Shown here: in pieces, positions 1 to 5,738 of the stretch
How positions within the stretch are numbered: the first letter of the stretch is position 1
Layout: each line of letters starts with the position of its first letter
Origin: Porticoccaceae bacterium
GTDB taxonomy: Bacteria; Pseudomonadota; Gammaproteobacteria; Pseudomonadales; Porticoccaceae
Direction: 5' to 3'
Assembly: GCA_003448675.1 (NCBI GenBank)
Contig: DLXZ01000245.1
Coordinates: 874 to 8,756 of the forward strand
DNA length: 7,883 bases
Notes under the pieces: generated by a model
Databases searched by the model: none
What the model was told of the DNA's origin: nothing
Seen by the model: the letters and a program-made list of their open reading frames with translations, nothing else
Translations under genes and position numbers: made by a program

Positions 1-206
1 ACGTGGACTTCTACTCCGGCATTATCCTCAAGGCGATCGGTATTCCGACCTCCATGTTCACGGTGATCTTTGCACTGAGCCGCACCGTTGGCTGGATCGC
101 CCACTGGAACGAGATGATCGGCGGCCCCTACAAGATCGGCCGTCCGCGTCAGCTCTACACCGGCTACGCCGAGCGCAGCTTCGTACCGCTCGACCAGCGC
201 AAGTAA
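1..206 (+). CDS. gltA: Citrate synthase, C-terminal end (partial, 5' end outside window)
   Basis: This is the last ~67 residues of a type II (hexameric, gammaproteobacterial-type) citrate synthase, the TCA-cycle enzyme that condenses oxaloacetate and acetyl-CoA. The reading frame enters at base 3; bases 1-2 are the end of the preceding codon (AC, consistent with Asn). The visible protein begins [15 protein letters not shown], whose Asp aligns with the catalytic Asp of E. coli GltA (about residue 362). It continues through the conserved RTVGWIAHW segment and the RPRQLYTGY segment that carries an active-site arginine, and ends at the usual place about 15 residues later with TAA at 204-206. The end matches the family without extension or truncation. 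It is followed at once by a strong terminator, so it is probably the last gene of its transcript. Identification is from remembered E. coli sequence and is very secure. Confidence 0.97.
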   Translation, partial: VDFYSGIILKAIGIPTSMFTVIFALSRTVGWIAHWNEMIGGPYKIGRPRQLYTGYAERSFVPLDQRK

Positions 207-220
207 GCACGCCGATCCAG

Positions 221-246
221 AAAGCCGCCTCCGGGCGGCTTTTTTT
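221..246 (+). terminator. Intrinsic (rho-independent) terminator of gltA
   Basis: A perfect 7-bp GC-rich stem, AGCCGCC (223-229) with GGCGGCT (234-240), closes a TCCG tetraloop and is followed by a run of T (241-246). Two A:T pairs (221-222 with 241-242) can extend the stem. It starts 15 nt after the gltA stop and separates gltA from the next gene. Confidence 0.93.
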
Positions 247-263
247 ATGGCCTGCCCCCGGGC

Positions 264-291
264 TTGCCGATCCCGGCTGATGCCCTACACT
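264..291 (+). promoter_or_regulatory. Candidate sigma-70 promoter for the beta-propeller gene
   Basis: A TTGCCG hexamer (264-269, 4/6 to consensus) and TACACT (286-291, 4/6) are separated by 16 bp, placing a start near 298, about 20 nt before the ATG at 318. It lies directly after the gltA terminator, where a new promoter is needed. This is a by-eye match only. Confidence 0.4.
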
Positions 292-317
292 GCCCGACAG
301 CCATCACGGAGCACCCC

Positions 318-1403
318 ATGAAACGAGTTCTGGTCATCACCCTTTTCGCCCTCGCCGGCTACCTGCTGTTCTGGCCCGTACCTATCGACCCTCAGGGGTG
401 GAATCCGCCCCTGGCGCCACCCTATGAAGGGCGCTTTGCCCACCGCAATAAAATGTCCAGCGCTGAAAAGTTGTGGCTGGGTAAAATCGAGGGGCCTGAA
501 GCGACGGCCATTAAGGACGGTTATCTCTACACTGGCCTGGCCAATGGCGATGTGGTGCGGATGCATATCGACAGTGAAGGCGAGCCGGAGGTGCTGGGCA
601 ATACTGGTGGTCATCCGCTGGGTTTGAAGTTTGATGCCCGGGGCAACCTGATTATCTGTGACGCCAACAAGGGACTTTTATGTTTGACCCCTTCGGGAGA
701 GCTGAGCGTACTTAGCGACAGCGTCAATGGTCGCCGTTACAAAGTGCCCGATGATCTCGCCATTGCCGCTGACGGTAAAATCTATTTCAGTGATATTTCA
801 TCGAAATGGACGTTGGAGCAGGCCGATTATCTGATCATGGAAGACAACCCCCTGGGCGAATTGATCTGTTACGACCCGGCGACCAAATCCAGTAGCGTCG
901 CGCTCGACGGCATGCATCTTTCCAACGGTGTGGCCATGGGGCCGAACGACGAATACGTGCTTGTTAATGAAACGCTCGGTTTCTGTATAACCCGGCTATG
1001 GCTCAAGGGACCAAAAGCCGGGCAAAGTGAACCCTTTGTCGCCAACCTGCCCGGCGGGCCGGATAACATTACTTTTAATGGTAAGGACACCTTCTGGGTG
1101 GCGCTGGCATTTCCCCGCTTTCCGCGCCTGGAATCCCTGGCGCCGAAACCCTTTCTGAAAAAACTCATGATGCGTCTACCCAGGTTTATGGCGCCGGTTC
1201 CGGAGTTTTTTGATGGTCTTAATGTGCCGGGTTACGGCCTTTTCGTCGGCGTCGATATGGAAGGTAATATCACTCACTTTATCGATGCCCATGATGGCGC
1301 GTTTGGCATGGTGACCAGCGTACTGGAACATAAGGGGCAGCTTTACATCGGTGGTATTGCCGCCGACTACGTTGGCCGTATGCCGGTGCCTGAGCCAGTT
1401 TAG
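318..1403 (+). CDS. Membrane-anchored SMP-30/gluconolactonase/strictosidine-synthase-like beta-propeller protein
   Basis: This 361-aa protein belongs to the SMP-30/gluconolactonase/LRE superfamily and is closest in pattern to the strictosidine synthase-like/APMAP branch. These are six-bladed, Ca-dependent beta-propellers, usually lactonases or esterases in bacteria; no substrate can be assigned. An N-terminal hydrophobic segment (about residues 4-20, after MKR) is a signal peptide or anchor, so the propeller is expected in the periplasm. Candidate metal ligands are Glu58 (EGPEA), Asn203 (LSNGVAMG) and Asp249 (GGPDNITF). Other family blocks are PDDLAIAADGKIYFSD (144-159) and the NGV...VNET...RLWLKG stretch (203-231), typical of the strictosidine synthase domain. 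I chose ATG 318 because GGAG at 308-311 sits 6 nt upstream; the in-frame TTG at 264 would add 18 non-hydrophobic residues, overlaps a candidate -35 box and lacks a ribosome site. It appears monocistronic. Family assignment is firm; activity is unknown. Confidence 0.87.
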   Translation: MKRVLVITLFALAGYLLFWPVPIDPQGWNPPLAPPYEGRFAHRNKMSSAEKLWLGKIEGPEATAIKDGYLYTGLANGDVVRMHIDSEGEPEVLGNTGGHPLGLKFDARGNLIICDANKGLLCLTPSGELSVLSDSVNGRRYKVPDDLAIAADGKIYFSDISSKWTLEQADYLIMEDNPLGELICYDPATKSSSVALDGMHLSNGVAMGPNDEYVLVNETLGFCITRLWLKGPKAGQSEPFVANLPGGPDNITFNGKDTFWVALAFPRFPRLESLAPKPFLKKLMMRLPRFMAPVPEFFDGLNVPGYGLFVGVDMEGNITHFIDAHDGAFGMVTSVLEHKGQLYIGGIAADYVGRMPVPEPV

Positions 1404-1460
1404 GCGAGGCGGGATTCACGAAAGCCTGATTGACAGCGAAAAACGATATACAAAGTTTGT

Positions 1461-1489
1461 CGGACAGCCAGCCTTTGAAACCATAAAAT
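1461..1489 (+). promoter_or_regulatory. Candidate sigma-70 promoter for rlmB
   Basis: CGGACA (1461-1466, 4/6) and TAAAAT (1484-1489, 5/6) are separated by 17 bp, predicting a start near 1496 and a ~33-nt leader before the rlmB ATG. A perfect TTGACA at 1430-1435 lies further upstream but has no good -10 at 16-18 bp. No terminator is visible after the preceding gene, so read-through is also possible. Confidence 0.38.
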
Positions 1490-1528
1490 AGCGTTCAAGG
1501 TGAAACCAGGCGTTGATGTGGGCCTCCG

Positions 1529-2293
1529 ATGAACAGTAGTAAACAAAAAGAGTGGCTGTACGGTATCCATACGATACAGACCCTCCTGAAAACCGATGCC
1601 AGCCGGATCAGTGAGTTGCGTTTTCTGAGGGGGCGCAAGGATCAGCGTTTACAAACCTTGCAGTCCCTGGCGGACCGGGAGGCCATCCCCTGGGCTTGGG
1701 CCAAACGTGATGAGCTCGACCAGCTGGCCGAAGGCAAACATCAGGGGGTGGTGGCCCTGTGCAGCGCCGGTACGGTGGCCGATGAAAGCCAACTTGAGCA
1801 GTTGTTGGCGGAGCTGACCGAGCAGCCTTTGTTGCTGGTGCTCGATGGCGTTACCGATCCGCACAATCTCGGCGCCTGTTTACGTAGCGCCGATGCTGCT
1901 GGTGTCCATGGGGTGATTGTCGCGCGGGATCGTTCCGTGGGCATGACACCGGTGGTGCGCAAGGTGGCCTCGGGTGCGGCTGAGTCCGTGCCCTTTATTA
2001 TGGTGACCAACCTGGCCAGAACCCTGGGCAGGCTCAAGGCAGTCGGCATCTGGGTGGTCGGTACCGATGGTGAAGGACAGGAATTACTTTACGATACTGA
2101 TATGACCGGGCCCTTGGCCCTGGTGATGGGCGCGGAAGGCAAGGGCATGCGGCGATTAACCAGGGAGGCTTGTGACCGCCTGGTGAAATTGCCCATGCTC
2201 GGCGCGGTAAGCAGTCTCAATGTCTCGGTGGCGACGGGGGTGTGTCTGTATGAAATCCGGCGCCAGCGGACAAATGCTTTGAGTAAGCCCTGA
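1529..2293 (+). CDS. rlmB: 23S rRNA (guanosine-2'-O-)-methyltransferase RlmB (TrmH/SPOUT family)
   Basis: This 254-aa protein aligns along its full length with E. coli RlmB (243 aa), which uses S-adenosylmethionine to 2'-O-methylate G2251 in the peptidyl-transferase loop of 23S rRNA. The N-terminal substrate-binding domain begins with the family's YGIHTIQTLL (11-20). A linker follows, then the knotted SPOUT domain with LVLDGVTDPHNLGACLRSAD (103-122; motif 1 with Asn113 and Arg119), ALVMGAEGKGMRRLTRE (197-213; motif 2 with Glu203) and LPMLGAVSSLNVSVATG (221-237; motif 3 with Asn231). All expected active-site motifs are present. The ATG at 1529 is the only start near the expected N-terminus; its ribosome site is poor (no clear GGAG). 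In E. coli rlmB follows rnr (RNase R); here the gene upstream is unrelated. It is probably expressed on its own or with the next gene 96 nt downstream. Confidence 0.97.
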   Translation: MNSSKQKEWLYGIHTIQTLLKTDASRISELRFLRGRKDQRLQTLQSLADREAIPWAWAKRDELDQLAEGKHQGVVALCSAGTVADESQLEQLLAELTEQPLLLVLDGVTDPHNLGACLRSADAAGVHGVIVARDRSVGMTPVVRKVASGAAESVPFIMVTNLARTLGRLKAVGIWVVGTDGEGQELLYDTDMTGPLALVMGAEGKGMRRLTREACDRLVKLPMLGAVSSLNVSVATGVCLYEIRRQRTNALSKP

Positions 2294-2317
2294 CATCTGT
2301 CAACCCCTTGCGATAAA
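2290..2317 (+). promoter_or_regulatory. Candidate promoter for the CDP-alcohol phosphatidyltransferase gene
   Basis: CTGACA (2290-2295, 5/6) overlaps the rlmB stop codon and is followed after 16 bp by GATAAA (2312-2317, 4/6), giving a ~66-nt leader. A TAAAAT at 2324-2329 is a better -10 but lacks a -35 at the right distance. A weak 5-bp hairpin (2349-2353 with 2362-2366) lies in the leader. Tentative. Confidence 0.28.
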
Positions 2318-2327
2318 TTGCGCTAAA
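2308..2327 (+). repeat. Tandem 10-bp direct repeat in the rlmB-CDP-alcohol transferase spacer
   Basis: TTGCGATAAA (2308-2317) is followed immediately by TTGCGCTAAA (2318-2327), two 10-bp units with nine identical positions, so the period is about one helical turn. It overlaps the candidate -10 region of the downstream gene. It could be a tandem activator or repressor site, or chance. Confidence 0.4.
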
Positions 2328-2389
2328 ATTCCCGATGACATTGAGCACAGGCCGCGTGGTTGGCCTCGCGCATATATCCTTGATCCAGA

Positions 2390-3001
2390 ATGACCCGTAA
2401 CGCGATTAATATTCCCAATCTGCTCAGTAGTTTCCGCATCCTTCTGGTACCGGTACTGGTGTGGCTTGCGCGCGTGCAGCAGGAATCCTGGTTTCTGGCT
2501 GTGTTGACAGTGGCTTTGGCTACCGATGCCCTCGACGGTTATCTGGCCCGCAAGCTCAACCAAACCAGTGATCTCGGCGCTAAGCTGGACAGCTGGGGTG
2601 ATTCCTTGACCTATGGTGCCATGGTGCTGGCGTTGATCTGGCTGTGGCCGGGTATTATGGAGCAAGAGCGGGTGTTTGTTTTTATCGGCATGAGCTGTTA
2701 TCTGGTGCCCACGCTGATGGGCCTGCTGAAATACCGGGAGTTACCCAGTTTTCATACCTGGTCCGCCAAGGCTTCCGCCGTCGCCATGGTGCCAGCCTAT
2801 TATCTGATGGTGATGGCCGATCAATCCCTACTGTTTCGTGCGGTGGTGATTTTCGATATCTGGGTGGCTGTCGAGGCGGTACTGATTACCGCGATGCTCA
2901 GAAGGAACCGTAACAACGTCCCCAGTGTTTTCCATGCCCGGGAAATTGTTCGGCGGCAGACTGCCAGGTTGCGGGAAAAAATCAGCAATAGAAGCTATTA
3001 G
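2390..3001 (+). CDS. CDP-alcohol phosphatidyltransferase family integral membrane protein
   Basis: This 203-aa polytopic membrane enzyme carries the complete family signature D-x2-DG-x2-AR-x8-G-x3-D-x3-D as D46, D49-G50, A53-R54, G63, D67 and D71. The aspartates bind the divalent metals that activate the CDP-diacylglycerol pyrophosphate and position the acceptor alcohol. Hydrophobic segments at roughly 12-28, 33-46, 74-88, 92-111, 126-142 and 148-170 give the usual six helices, with a basic C-terminal tail. Length is typical of PgsA/PssA-like members, but the sequence does not fix the acceptor alcohol (glycerol-3-phosphate, serine, inositol phosphate or other). Features such as SFHTWSAKASA (120-130) suggest a subfamily distinct from housekeeping PgsA; that is my impression only. 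ATG 2390 starts just before the conserved NIPNLLSSFRI segment; its Shine-Dalgarno is weak. It lies between rlmB and the lipid-phosphatase operon on the same strand, consistent with a lipid role. Confidence 0.9.
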   Translation: MTRNAINIPNLLSSFRILLVPVLVWLARVQQESWFLAVLTVALATDALDGYLARKLNQTSDLGAKLDSWGDSLTYGAMVLALIWLWPGIMEQERVFVFIGMSCYLVPTLMGLLKYRELPSFHTWSAKASAVAMVPAYYLMVMADQSLLFRAVVIFDIWVAVEAVLITAMLRRNRNNVPSVFHAREIVRRQTARLREKISNRSY

Positions 3002-3049
3002 TAGCGGTATTGACCCTTCGTTGTTTGCAGTTAGCACCTGTTGCTTGGC

Positions 3050-3078
3050 CTGTCACTAAAAGTTCATTGATTCGTCAT
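3050..3078 (+). promoter_or_regulatory. Possible Pho-box-like array (three degenerate 7-mers, 11-bp period)
   Basis: CTGTCAC (3050-3056), AGTTCAT (3061-3067) and TCGTCAT (3072-3078) match the PhoB repeat CTGTCAT at 6/7, 4/7 and 5/7. Each is separated by a 4-nt spacer (TAAA, TGAT), giving exactly the 11-bp period of PhoB sites. The array ends 22 nt before ATG 3101 and no good -10 hexamer follows at the expected distance, so this is only a candidate. If real, transcription would start close to 3101 and favour translation from the second ATG at 3113. Confidence 0.27.
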
Positions 3079-3100
3079 GTCGGCGAAACAGTGATTTTCT

Positions 3101-3685
3101 ATGGTGTTTGCCATGGAAAAGCTAAGCCTGCAGAAATCAAGAATCTTAGAAAAAATACACGCCGGTGATGTTCTGGCTTTTACCTGGTGCTTGCAATTAC
3201 ACCAGCTACACCAACAGCGGGTAATGACGCGAGCGAGCAGAATTATTTCCGCCAGCGCCGACGGGTTTTACTACCCGCTATTGCCCCTGATCCTTTATGT
3301 CGCTGGCGACACTCGGGCTGCCGCGCTTCTGTTGATTATGGGTTTGGGTTTTGCGCTGGAACGCCCTGTATATTATCTGGCGAAAAACGCCTTCAAACGC
3401 AACCGTCCCGCCCAGGCGCTGCCCGGTTTTAATAGCGTCATTACACCCTCGGATCATTTCAGTTTTCCGTCTGGCCATACTTCCGGTGCGTTTCTGGTGG
3501 CAACGGTCGTGGTCATGTTTTATCCGGGGTTGTTCTGGCTGATGTATCCATGGGCTTGTCTGGTGGGCGCCTCTCGCATCTTGCTGGGCGTGCATTTTCC
3601 CACGGACACACTGGCAGGCGCGGTGATGGGCACCAGTTTCGCTTGTTTGGCCGGAGCGATTCTGGCCGGAGTTACGGGGGTCTGA
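3101..3685 (+). CDS. PAP2-superfamily membrane phosphatase (lipid phosphate phosphatase)
   Basis: This 194-aa protein is a membrane acid phosphatase of the PAP2/PgpB superfamily, enzymes that dephosphorylate lipid phosphates such as phosphatidic acid, phosphatidylglycerophosphate or undecaprenyl pyrophosphate. All three catalytic motifs are intact: K95-x6-R102-P103; P123-S124-G125-H126 with the conserved histidine; and S158-R159-x5-H165-x3-D169, whose histidine is the usual phosphate nucleophile. Hydrophobic helices lie at about 57-68, 72-92, 128-141, 144-157 and 172-192. ATG 3101 and ATG 3113 (starting MEKLSL) are both possible starts; neither has a convincing Shine-Dalgarno, and the difference is four residues. 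Its TGA (3683-3685) directly abuts the glycosyltransferase ATG, so the two are translationally coupled. In this context a role in releasing diacylglycerol or recycling a lipid carrier is plausible, but the substrate is not determined by sequence. Confidence 0.91.
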   Translation: MVFAMEKLSLQKSRILEKIHAGDVLAFTWCLQLHQLHQQRVMTRASRIISASADGFYYPLLPLILYVAGDTRAAALLLIMGLGFALERPVYYLAKNAFKRNRPAQALPGFNSVITPSDHFSFPSGHTSGAFLVATVVVMFYPGLFWLMYPWACLVGASRILLGVHFPTDTLAGAVMGTSFACLAGAILAGVTGV

Positions 3686-4780
3686 ATGCGCATCCTTTAC
3701 GGTGTTCAGGGTACGGGCAATGGCCACATTACGCGTGCCAGAGCCATGGCCCCGGCTTTGGCGGCCGAAGGGGTGGATGTCGATTATCTGTTTTCGGGCA
3801 GGGAACCCGAGCAGTTTTTTGATATGGAACCCTTTGGTGACTATCAGTTGCGCCGCGGGCTGACTATGGTGGTCGAGGCCGGGCGCGCCAAGTCGCTGAA
3901 GACGTTGTATCAGGCCAGGCCCCTAACTTTTCTGCGTGAAGTTAGAAGCCTGGATGTTAGCGACTACGACCTGGTGCTGACTGATTTTGAACCAGTGACA
4001 GCCTGGGCGGGTAAGCAATCAAAGGTGCCGGTGCTTGGTCTGGGTCATCAGTATGCTTTCCTTTATCCCATCCCTCAGCATTACGGAGGGCTCCATCACC
4101 GGTTGATCATGAAGTATTTCGCCCCGGCGGATTGCAGTTTGGGTTTTCACTGGTATCACTTTGACGCGCCGATTCTGCCACCCATGGCTCCGATCGGACC
4201 GCGGGCGGAAGCGCCGGAAGAAAGACTGATTGTGGTCTATTTGCCATTTGAGGATGTTGAGCAGATCGACGTCTTGCTCAGTAGATACCCGGATTATCGT
4301 TTTGAGGTGTTTCATCCCAAAAGCTACCAGAGCCAGCACTCGCATATTCAATGGCGACTGCCCAGCCGGGAAGGCTTTCATGATGACCTGCGTCGCTGCG
4401 GAGGGGTGTTCTGCAATGCCGGATTTGGTCTTGCCAGTGAAGTGTTGCAATTGGGTTGCAAGCTGTTGGTAAAACCGGTGCATGGCCAGTCGGAACAATT
4501 GTCCAATGTCATCGCCCTGCGTCAGGTCGGATTGGCTCATGCGCTCACTAGCCTGGATGACAAAGCATTTGGCCGGTGGTTACGTGAGGCGGAAGCGAAG
4601 AAAGTCCGTTACCCGGATGTGGCGTCGGCGGTTGCCAAATGGATCGCCACCGGAAGGTTTGGCAATATCGACCACCTCGCCGCATCCCTGTGGCGTAAAA
4701 CCCGTTTTCCCGAAAAGCCCCTGGCATCGGCCTGTACATTATCGGCACAACGACTTGAGCACTCTTTTCCCCGGCCCTGA
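3686..4780 (+). CDS. GT-B glycosyltransferase of the MJ1255/VC2487 family
   Basis: This 364-aa protein has the two-domain GT-B architecture and the pattern of the poorly characterised MJ1255/VC2487 family, related to MurG and MGDG-synthase-like enzymes. The N-terminal domain starts with the glycine-rich acceptor-side loop GVQGTGNGHITRA (6-18) and includes DYDLVLTDFEP (93-103). The C-terminal nucleotide-sugar domain carries NAGFGLASEVLQLGCKLLVKP (244-264), where Glu252 is in the ribose-binding position, and GQSEQLSN (267-274). No signal peptide or membrane helix is apparent; like MurG it probably works at the cytoplasmic face of the inner membrane. Start ATG 3686 follows the PAP2 stop with no gap, with GGGGG at 3676-3680 as a ribosome site inside the upstream gene. 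The last ~25 residues overlap the beginning of the phosphoesterase in another frame. Donor and acceptor are unknown; neighbours suggest a lipid acceptor and possibly UDP-glucuronate as donor. Confidence 0.88.
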   Translation: MRILYGVQGTGNGHITRARAMAPALAAEGVDVDYLFSGREPEQFFDMEPFGDYQLRRGLTMVVEAGRAKSLKTLYQARPLTFLREVRSLDVSDYDLVLTDFEPVTAWAGKQSKVPVLGLGHQYAFLYPIPQHYGGLHHRLIMKYFAPADCSLGFHWYHFDAPILPPMAPIGPRAEAPEERLIVVYLPFEDVEQIDVLLSRYPDYRFEVFHPKSYQSQHSHIQWRLPSREGFHDDLRRCGGVFCNAGFGLASEVLQLGCKLLVKPVHGQSEQLSNVIALRQVGLAHALTSLDDKAFGRWLREAEAKKVRYPDVASAVAKWIATGRFGNIDHLAASLWRKTRFPEKPLASACTLSAQRLEHSFPRP

Positions 4781-5651
4781 AATATCGACCGCAGCTCGCG
4801 TCTCAGGCAACGCAGAGGGCGTTGGATCCCTGCCGCTGAATACCATTTGGTTGTCCGATACCCACCTTGGGTACAAGGGTTGCAAGGCCGCATTTTTACT
4901 CGACTTTCTGGAATCCACTCGCTGCGAAGTGCTATATCTGGTGGGAGATATTGTCGATTTCTGGGCCATGAAGCGCAGCTTTGTCTGGCCTGACAGCCAC
5001 CAACGGGTGCTGTCGGCGATTCTGGACAAAGCCCGCAATGGCACGCGGGTGGTGTATATACCCGGTAATCACGATGCTTTGTCTCATCACATTGCCGGGC
5101 ACCGCCTGCTTGATGTTGAGATTTGCTCTGAGTTCATTCATACCACGGCTCAGGGCAAGCGTTTGTTATTGGTTCACGGTGATCAATTTGATCATGCGGT
5201 ACGCTGCAGTCGCCTGGATCGCTGGGTCGGCGACTGGAGCTACGATTTTCTGTTGTGGCTTAACCGCTTGAGCAATGGTTTGCGCCGGTGTCTGAAGTTG
5301 CCCTATTGGTCCCTAGCCTACTATGTTAAAAACCGTGTTAAAAATGCACGCCAGGCGATCGACTCCTTCGAGCAGGCGGCGGCTCAAGAGTGTCATGCGC
5401 GGGGTGTGGACGGCATTGTCTGTGGACATATTCACCAACCGGAAATGCGCTATATCAATGGCAAGCTCTACTGCAACGACGGTGACTGGGTGGAGAGCTG
5501 CACCGCTTTGGTTGAGCACGCCCATGGCGAACTTGAGCTGGTCCACTGGGGTGATTTGCGCCAACCCCTGCGTCGAGAATTAGCGACGGATAATGATGTA
5601 GATGGTGTGGATCAGGCCTACGAGTTGATAAATCTTCCTCGCCTGCGCTGA
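4755..5651 (+). CDS. Calcineurin-like metallophosphoesterase, LpxH-like/PlcP-like (UDP-2,3-diacylglucosamine diphosphatase family)
   Basis: The protein carries the full dinuclear-metal phosphoesterase signature. Numbered from TTG 4755 (298 aa) it has D35-x-H37 in WLSDTHLGY, G64-D65-x2-D68, G104-N105-H106-D107, H141 in LVHGDQFD and G224-H225-x-H227 in CGHIHQP, followed by YCNDGDWVESCTALVE, which is typical of this subgroup. The family includes LpxH-type lipid A enzymes but also PlcP, the phospholipase C used for phosphate-starvation lipid remodelling in alphaproteobacteria. The longer length (LpxH is about 240 aa) and sequence flavour point to the PlcP-like side; this is recollection, not an alignment. 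The start is uncertain: the frame is open back to 4482, but no ATG lies between 4617 and the domain. TTG 4755 gives a sensible MSTLFPGPE start; ATG 4617 would add 46 residues encoded wholly inside the glycosyltransferase gene. Either start overlaps that gene, implying coupling. Confidence 0.87.
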   Translation: MSTLFPGPEISTAARVSGNAEGVGSLPLNTIWLSDTHLGYKGCKAAFLLDFLESTRCEVLYLVGDIVDFWAMKRSFVWPDSHQRVLSAILDKARNGTRVVYIPGNHDALSHHIAGHRLLDVEICSEFIHTTAQGKRLLLVHGDQFDHAVRCSRLDRWVGDWSYDFLLWLNRLSNGLRRCLKLPYWSLAYYVKNRVKNARQAIDSFEQAAAQECHARGVDGIVCGHIHQPEMRYINGKLYCNDGDWVESCTALVEHAHGELELVHWGDLRQPLRRELATDNDVDGVDQAYELINLPRLR

Positions 5652-5738
5652 GCTGGTTCGGCTTGGCTTGTCCGTTATTTCTCGGATGTCATCCTTTTTG
5701 TTAACGGCTGATGCCCGTGACCTTATGTCAATTCGTGT
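5652..5738. other. Convergent spacer between phosphoesterase and ugd
   Basis: This 87-nt gap lies between two converging genes. The only terminator-like element is GGATGTCATCC (5684-5694) followed by five T; its stem is at most four pairs around a 3-nt loop, so it is weak. No convincing terminator is seen for ugd on the minus strand. Confidence 0.35.

Noticed and set aside
264..317. Upstream in-frame TTG start for the beta-propeller protein
   Set aside because: No ribosome site, it adds a non-conserved polar stretch ahead of a natural signal anchor, and ATG 318 has GGAG at proper spacing.
1430..1435. Perfect TTGACA as -35 of rlmB
   Set aside because: No acceptable -10 hexamer lies 16-18 bp downstream (position 1453 reads AAGTTT), so a downstream pair was preferred.
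2290..2303. CTGACAT immediately followed by CTGTCAA, resembling a Pho box before the CDP-alcohol transferase
   Set aside because: The repeats are contiguous (7-bp period), whereas PhoB sites need 11-bp spacing, and no third unit is found 11 bp to either side.
3278..3727. 149-codon minus-strand open frame across the PAP2/glycosyltransferase junction
   Set aside because: It is antisense to intact PAP2 motifs; the Gln/His/Arg-rich translation is typical of a shadow frame.
4019..4540. 173-codon minus-strand open frame within the glycosyltransferase
   Set aside because: The sense frame carries conserved glycosyltransferase motifs throughout, and the antisense translation shows no family features.
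5684..5699. GGATGTCATCC plus five T as terminator of the phosphoesterase operon
   Set aside because: The stem has at most four pairs with a three-base loop and is too weak to call; it is mentioned only within the spacer entry.
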